DNA from: Dolomedes plantarius
Taxonomy: Eukaryota; Arthropoda; Arachnida; Araneae; Dolomedidae
NCBI GenBank assembly: GCA_907164885.2
Contig: OU015490.1
Location: forward strand, 212,801,810 to 212,865,809
Reading direction: 5' to 3'
Length of the DNA stretch: 64,000 nucleotides
The translations under genes were made by a program, and so were the position numbers. Of this stretch, positions 58,388-64,000 are shown in pieces (the stretch's first letter is position 1; each line of letters opens with the position of its first letter). The notes beneath the pieces are model-generated. The model was not told the origin of the DNA, ran no database searches, and worked only from the letters and a program-made list of their open reading frames with translations.

Positions 58388-58396
58388 CATATTATA

Positions 58397-59264
58397 CAGG
58401 CTGATTTTTTTAAAACTGACATTACTAAGAGCCATCTGTAGCGTAATGTATCAGCCGGAACTCCTCCAAAATTAATAGAGGGACTCAGGGCGGCATGAGA
58501 AAGAGTTTCCGTAAAAAAAAAGTTCCAAACGTCGCCGATAGGGGAAGATATGGCGCTGTTGTTGTCGGAGCACCCGAGAATTTACTTAAAAGTTAAGTAA
58601 AAAAGCATAAAAATTAAGTGCGGAATCTGTTGTGCCTTCGCTTTACAGAAGAAACGTTCGTTAGTCGCTTTTTTCCACTTGCATGGCCACCTCGCTCCCC
58701 GGACATAACCGGTGTGGCATTTTTCTGTGGGGTTATTTAAATTCTAAGGTGTATCTTGGTGGAGTCTCCAAACTTGGCGGTCCTAAAGACTACATTTCTC
58801 AGAGTTTGATGAACATTCCTGGTGACATGTTACAATTGGCCGTTGAGAACATAGTGTTTAGGAGGCAATGTGTCGTCCACCAGGACCGTGGTCACATTGA
58901 AGGGGAGAGAACTGAATTTGCATCATAAAGCGGTGTTGTAGTGAAATTATTTGTTATTCATTTGTCTGCTTACAGCTTTTTTGGTATTCATCCCTTATCT
59001 TTATAGTCCGAAATAAGGGCGCTGCTGTCAGCTACATAGGCGTGAATTTGTATTATGTTTTACTTGCATTTTATGCAAATTCTCGGGTGCGCCGACAAAA
59101 AAAGCGCCATATCTTCCCCTGTCGGCGACTTTTGGAACTATTTTTTTCACGGAAACTCTTTTCCATATCGTCCTTAGCCCCTCTATCAATTTTGGCGGAA
59201 TTATGGCTGATATATCGCGTTGCAGATGGCTATGAGTAGTGTCAGTTTTAAAAAAATCACCCTG
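58397..59264 (+). mobile_element. deletion derivative of a DUF4817-type mariner
   Basis: CAGGCTGATTTTTTTAAAAC pairs with GTTTTAAAAAAATCACCCTG. The terminal repeats extend nearly 200 bases (ggcgctgttg against cgccatatcttcccc, and gagaatttacttaaaa against aagtaaaac-type ends), with TA on both sides. At 868 bp only the last part of the transposase remains between the repeats, so this is an internally deleted copy. Confidence 0.85.
58683..58928 (+). pseudogene. mariner transposase C-terminal remnant
   Basis: The 81-residue frame reads PGHNRCGIFLWGYLNSKVYL (the box that follows the third acidic residue), LGGPKDYISQSLMNIPGDML and LAVENIVFRRQCVVHQDRGH. It is preceded in another frame by WPPRSPDITG. 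The C-terminal layout matches the DUF4817-type transposases at 44420-46236 and 55950-56825. All upstream domains have been deleted. Confidence 0.8.
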
Positions 59265-59270
59265 TATGTA

Positions 59271-59892
59271 CACTGCTGGCCATCCAAATTGCAACACCAA
59301 GAAAGACAAGAGATAACACAACAAAATTTATGATGTAGATAACAGACTGCATGTGCTGTGATATGGTTCGTGATGTGACTGAGAGATCCGTCACTGCCAT
59401 GCGCACAATTTGCCTGTCATTACGTGAAGTGGTGCACTGAGGTGGATGCGATCGAACACGCCGGTCCGTCGTACCCTCCTGCATCCAACGATCACATATC
59501 CGCATTACAGTTGTTTGGTTTCGTCTAACAATACTACCGATTTCCCTGAAAGATAATCCACAATCTCGGTAGGCCACTATCTTTCCACTGTCGAACTCGA
59601 TTACTCGGTTCTCTCTAACTCGGATAATTGATCAAAAGATGATCGCTGTTTTCGACGAGGCATAATTGATCGTTTTTTTGAAAAAAACACAAGAAAAACA
59701 CAATTGCCGAACTTGAAATCGTCGAAATCTCCAAGTCTTAAATAGTGCTTTGGAGTGGCGCCACAGGCGCGCATGATGTGCGTCTCCGCTGAAATTCTAA
59801 TCATTTGCATATCTCACCTCCGCTAATGCATGTTGTAAATTTCATGTTATTTGCATGTTTCCTTCAGGGTGTTGCATTTACAGTGGCCAGCA

Positions 59893-59895
<3 letters not shown>
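59271..59895 (-). mobile_element. internally deleted Tc1-like element
   Basis: Both termini are intact: CACTGCTGGCCATCCAAATTG on the left and GGCCAGCAGTG on the right. They match the 29884-31290 copy in inverted orientation. The middle, equivalent to about 30415-31217 of that copy, is missing. TA lies at both borders, and a (TA)n follows on the right. Confidence 0.92.
59340..59663 (-). pseudogene. Tc1-like transposase N-terminal remnant
   Basis: ATG at 59663 starts MPRRKQRSSFDQL. After a frameshift, AYRDCGLSFREIGSIVRRNQ and VMRICDRWMQEGTTDRRVRS form the HTH region, followed by VTDLSVTSRTISQHMQSV. The frame then runs into what is 3' noncoding sequence in the long copy. The catalytic domain is absent. 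It could encode only a DNA-binding fragment, and even that is frameshifted. Confidence 0.9.

Positions 59896-59953
<58 letters not shown>
59896..59953. repeat. (TA)n microsatellite between two transposons
   Basis: About 58 bp of TA joining the Tc1 right end to the mariner left end with no other sequence. Confidence 0.97.
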
Positions 59954-59957
<4 letters not shown>

Positions 59958-61264
59958 GGCTGTTCGCACATTTTTTAGACGATTTTGGTAAGCGGTAATA
60001 AAAAATCGTTTGCTGCAAAATAAATAATTACAATTGTACTATGCTTTTAAAAGTCAAAACTATCGTCTGCGACTTGAAAGTTTTGTTTTTATTCAAAATG
60101 GCGTTTTTAACAAAGCAGTGGTTCGAAGGCTATATTTATGCTCTTTCCGAAGAGAAATCTGCATACTCCGTTATCCAAAAACGATGTGAGAGTCATGGTT
60201 TTGTGATATCTAAAGCGTCGATAGGTAATATCGTCAACAAGAAAGGTAAAAAACGTCAAATTGGAGCCTCAAGTGGTACAAAATTCCAAACAAGTATCCA
60301 AGGAAAAAACGGACATCTTTGACTATTGCAAAGGTACGTCGTTTAATGTTAAAAGAAAATCCCCCTAGTCAAAGGACAGTTGTAAAATCATTAAAATGCT
60401 CGGTGTCCAATGTAAACAAAATGATAAACGTTGATTGAAATCTTAAGAAAGCGAAAAAACGCAATGTGCATCGTCTTCTTCGAAATCACATCGCTGAACG
60501 CAGGACACGCTGCAGAATTCTATATGAGAAAGACTTATCCAAAGAAAAATGGAAAACAACTGTCACAATAGATGAATAATGGGTGTATTTAAATGATTGC
60601 AACAAAAAAAGAGCCATTTATTATCATAAAAGGGGAGAAAAAAATTTAAGTACATGGTTCAAAGAATCGAAAGAAAGTTTTTCTAAAGGATTCATGATTG
60701 TTGCTGGTTTTTCTTATAATGGCAAGTTAAAAATAAATAGAGTGGGAAAAAATGTCAAGATTAACTCAAAATACTATCAGAAACATATTTTATCGTCAAT
60801 TTTTCTGAATGAAATACCATCGCTTTACCCACAGTGCCATCAATCTGTGAGACTCCATCAGGACAAAGCTAGCAGTTAAAATCCACTGTACATCAAAATC
60901 CACTGTAAATTTCATAAAAGAAATGGAACAAAAAACTGGTATCATGGCCATACCCTTCACTGATATCCCTACTAAATCTCCCGATGTATCACCCTATGGG
61001 TTTTTGTGCTTTCGACTTTTAAAATCTGCATTTTCCAAACGTCGTCCGAAAACCCTTACAGGACTCTGGAAAGCTGTTCAGGAGGAATGGGATAGAATAC
61101 CTCTTCTGACACTTCAAAAGCCATTATTATCCTGGAAATTGCGGTGTCGAAAGATAGTTCAGAATAAGGGATGTCAAATAGAACATTTAAAACACAAGAA
61201 TTTTATGTAATTTAGTTTTGTGAATACAATATATATCGTCTAAAAAGTGTGTGAACAGCCTCTG
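59954..61264 (+). mobile_element. full-length DD41D-type mariner
   Basis: CAGAGGCTGTTCGCACATTT pairs with AAGTGTGTGAACAGCCTCTG, and the pairing extends to atcgtctaaaaa. The element is 1,311 bp, with TA repeats on both sides. It shares family with 53395-54353 and, more distantly, 47206-48507. Confidence 0.92.
60098..61210 (+). pseudogene. mariner (DD41D-type) transposase pseudogene
   Basis: ATG 60098 starts MAFLTKQWFEGYIYALSEEK, then SYSVIQKRCE-type HTH sequence and GFVISKASIGNIVNKKGKK. A frameshift near 60285 leads to PPSQRTVVKSLKCSVSNVNK. TVTIDE (first Asp) is followed by a stop, then WVYLNDCNKKRAIYYHKRGE, GFMIVAGFSYNGKLKINRV and SVRLHQDKASS (second Asp). A roughly 15-base duplication (aaaatccactgta) breaks the frame there. 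FIKEMEQKTGIMAIPFTDIP leads to the third catalytic position, where the family's SPMD reads SPYG, so that Asp is lost. The C-terminus is LWKAVQEEWDRI.. to 61210. Confidence 0.88.
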
Positions 61265-62473
61265 TATATATATATGTGTGTATGTGTGTGTGTATAAATA
61301 AACGGGAGGTAAATAAAAGTGATCTAAGGCGTAATGCCGGAAAGTATTATATATGCTTTTTAAATTACTCTTTTTACAATATTAAATTGCATTTTAGAGA
61401 ATGCTGATTTTATAATTTTGAAACCTAAGCCGCTCTGTAATTTGAACTCGATTTCTAATGAAGAAAAATTTGCTTGTGTGTCTTGAAAACACAAATAATG
61501 TTCTTTTCAGTCATGAACATTTGAATTATATGCTAATTGGCCATAAATTCTGCAATTTACTGTTTTGAAAACAAATCTTTTAAATTTACCATATCTAAGT
61601 TTTAACGATATATATGTATAAAATAAAGAATCATTAAACGAACTGCAACAAAAAAACCTAAGCAAAGAAAATGTTTCTATTTTTTTGCATAAATATAAAT
61701 TACCTTAAACGTTGCCTTAAATCAAATTTTATTTTCGGAACTTTGGACCAATTGTGTGAAATCACATCGTACTCATATTTGAACAAAAATATAACATATT
61801 TCCTCCCAAATAAAACGTCAGCAATTTAAAAAGCGTTTCATTTTTTATTAACTTTGACGTTTATATGAATTTACAGCGGCGAATATTTCTCATTATCAAA
61901 AAAAGGAAGTGTAACGTAGGGAAGGAAATTTTCTTCCATTTTAAGCATGCAGAATGTATTAAAGTAATTCCAAAAGGATTTCTTTTTTGGAAGAAAAAAA
62001 AATGTTTTTTTCGTGCATTTGGAGAGAAAAAATTGCTTACAGAATAATTTATAAATGAAAATAGCAGTAATTCCTCTTTTTTCTTAAATTTTAAATCTCT
62101 TGAAATACGTCACGCACCTAAGGAAAAGAACTGTTTCATTTGTTTACCAACTAGAAATTAGAATGTTGGACCATACTCAGCAGTTTATCTCATAATAAAT
62201 AAATACAGCTAGGGCTCTAGTCTTCGAGCCAGAGTCTGAGGTTCAGTTCCAATACTAGGTATTGATTACTGTATCAGATAGGAATGCGTTATAGCAGTAA
62301 GACTCGGTCAGTTTAAGTCTCGTGGTGCAAAATATTACTGTAACGTTCAAATAAAGCCAACCAACAAAGAAAATACAGCATTTTGACCTGTAGCCATAAA
62401 TCTGATCATATATCTAACACTTGTACTAGTTGCATACTTTATTATATTTGACAATTTATCGTTAAATTATATA
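61265..62473. other. TA/TG repeat then AT-rich stretch; weak SINE-like segment
   Basis: TA and TG repeats run to about 61297. No gene follows; the 60-residue frame at 61865 is lysine/phenylalanine noise. At about 62213-62370, agctagggctctagtcttcg with gaggttcagttccaa could be a degraded tRNA-like head, but the match to a B-box is weak. Confidence 0.4.
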
Positions 62474-63726
62474 CAGGTGGCTATCAAAATAATGGAAACA
62501 CCTGTCAATATTAGAGGTGTTTATAAATATTTCTCGTATTCCTTAAAGTCTAGAAACCTGTATTCTTTATATAATATAGTGTATTTTTTATTCTACTGTC
62601 AGGTATCAGTAATGAAGCTAAGGGCATCGTGCTTTTGGAGCGAACATCATAAAATATCAAACATTGCAGACCTTGCAAAAAGGGCAAATTACTGGAGCGC
62701 GTTTAACTTGGAGTATCTGTTACTGCAAAACCAGGCTATTGGGTGTTTTACGAGTTATTGTATCGAAAGTAATGATAGCATACAGAGTGCACGGAAAAAC
62801 ATCCTTTGCCTAACAGAATTGTGAACGAAAGGGAGAGCTGAGTGAAAGAGACGGACGAGGCAATGAAGCGGATTGGCACATGAAGAAAGAAAACAATTGC
62901 AACCAAAATTACCGAAGAGCTCAATCTGTATATCCATGTTCCGGTATCAACCAGCAGAGTTAGAAGGGAACTTCACAAACAAAGCGTTTGTGGAAGAGTA
63001 TCTATTCCCAAGCCACTTGTAATAGATGCCAGTACAAAATATCGACCACAATGGTGCCAGGAGAGCAATCATGGTCGAGTAATATGTCGAAAAACGGCAT
63101 CTGGTCCGACGAATCATTGTTCACATTGTTCCTCGCAACAGGCCGGGAGTATGTCTGGAGAACACCTACACAAGATTCTGGCTGTCTCATCTCAACTGTC
63201 AATCATGGTGGTAGATCTATCAGGGTTTGGGATGGCATGTCATGGTTTTCTTCAGGCCCTATTGTAACATTAAAAGGAAGATTGAATGGGAAGGACTATG
63301 TCGAAATTTTAGCTCACTAGTCCCTCCTATGGTTCAAACATTGTTTCTTGCAGGAGATGGCGTTCTCCAGGGTGATAATCTCCCTATACGTACAGGTAAA
63401 TATACCAAGTATTGGTTTGAAGAGCATGAAAAATAATTCAAATATCTTATCTTGCCCTGTACAATACCCCCAACTTTATATCATCCGAACACCGTGATCT
63501 GTATAAGCGGATAGAGCCAGTTATCGATATCCATTACAGCATCTCTACAGGAACTTTCCGGATTTTCCCCTGAAGAATAGTATAATATATTCTTAACCAA
63601 TTGGACTTGTATAATCCAATTGGAAGGTCAATCAGGTGGTATTACATAACAAAGGTGATCCTACGTAGTATTAATAGAGGTTTTCATGATGTTTTTTAGT
63701 TTTTCCATTATTTCGATAACCCCATG
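62474..63726 (+). mobile_element. Tc1-like transposon, right end in (TA)n
   Basis: CAGGTGGCTATCAAAATAATGG pairs with CCATTATTTCGATAACCCCATG, with TA on both sides. A (TA)n array begins at the right border. It is 1,253 bp and carries a decayed transposase on the plus strand. It belongs to a different Tc1 subfamily from the 29884 and 59271 copies. Confidence 0.88.
62611..63590 (+). pseudogene. Tc1-like transposase pseudogene
   Basis: The start near 62611 reads MKLRASCFWSEHHKISNIAD (HTH). Blocks in changing frames follow: ELHKQSVCGRVSIPK-like sequence, QWCQESNHG, IWSDESLFTLFLATGREYVW with the first Asp, and TLKGRLNGKDYVEILAH. VQTLFLAGDGVLQGDNLPIR comes next; the second Asp of the usual QDDNAPIH has become a GDN. 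The region that should carry the catalytic Glu near 63500 is unreadable. Many stops; inactive. Confidence 0.82.
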
Positions 63727-63734
63727 TATATATG

Positions 63735-63818
<84 letters not shown>
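63727..63818. repeat. (TA)n microsatellite abutting Tc1 end
   Basis: tatatgtatgtata followed by about 78 bp of pure TA. Confidence 0.96.
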
Positions 63819-63820
<2 letters not shown>

Positions 63821-64000
63821 GCAACTTAGTACACTATACATCATAATTCAATAACGTAAAAAATAAAACTCAAAACATAAACATATTCAAACGTTTATTT
63901 AAATGTGAGTTGTATTTTTTTTGTTGATACAAACTTTTGACTATTTTACACAAGTCAGGTTTATATATCTTATATATAAAGCAGAAACGGGAAATGAGCC
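63819..64000. other. AT-rich flank without recognised gene
   Basis: No coding or repeat signal seen before the window ends. Confidence 0.4.

Overview
The window looks like intergenic, transposon-filled chromatin of an animal, most likely an arthropod and possibly a spider. It is strongly AT-rich, carries more than twenty (TA)n arrays, and has one assembly gap (8935-9034). I found no host gene that I can defend. Almost all recognisable coding sequence is decayed transposase, retrotransposon or helicase. The spider guess rests on the overall style of the repeats and of the gypsy gag, and is inference only.

Layout. 1-3.2 kb: a large inverted repeat with a PIF/Harbinger transposase fragment, interleaved with a TTA-flanked Harbinger-type element. 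3.2-7.7 kb: AT-rich sequence with a three-copy 218-bp tandem repeat. 7.7-16 kb: three Tc1-like elements, the assembly gap and a cluster of direct repeats. 16.7-18 kb: two small terminal-inverted-repeat elements. 18.1-22.7 kb: two solo LTRs of one family in opposite orientation, the second inside a TA-flanked DNA element. 23-26.9 kb: a broken Ty3/gypsy element (gag, reverse transcriptase, RNase H, no integrase), then a SINE-like body. 27.5-34 kb: Tigger/pogo, Tc1 and a second pogo-like element in a row, separated by (TA)n. 35.6-40.4 kb: a SINE, a hAT-type MITE with an 8-bp target duplication, and nested Helitrons including a Pif1-type helicase. 41.2-49 kb: a SINE, a foldback element and a diverged ~216-bp satellite. 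The satellite is interrupted by a DUF4817-like mariner (itself carrying a solo LTR), a SINE and a DD41D-type mariner. 49.4 kb: a LINE ORF2 tail. 51.7 kb: a Tigger-type MITE. 53-55 kb: a second, ~182-bp satellite interrupted by another DD41D mariner. 55.9-61.3 kb: a DUF4817-like remnant, a transposon-like gene I could not assign, and three TA-targeting elements back to back. 62.5-63.7 kb: a last Tc1-like element.

How the parts relate. There is no pathway here. The logic is insertional history: several nested insertions keep clean target duplications, so a relative order can be read. (TA)n arrays sit against the ends of most elements that target TA. The items I rate highest are that association, the unassigned transposase-like gene at 57.2-58.3 kb with a TTAA/GGGGTCC terminus, the Helitron nest, the dated satellite, and the internally deleted Tc1 copy whose near full-length relative lies 29 kb away.
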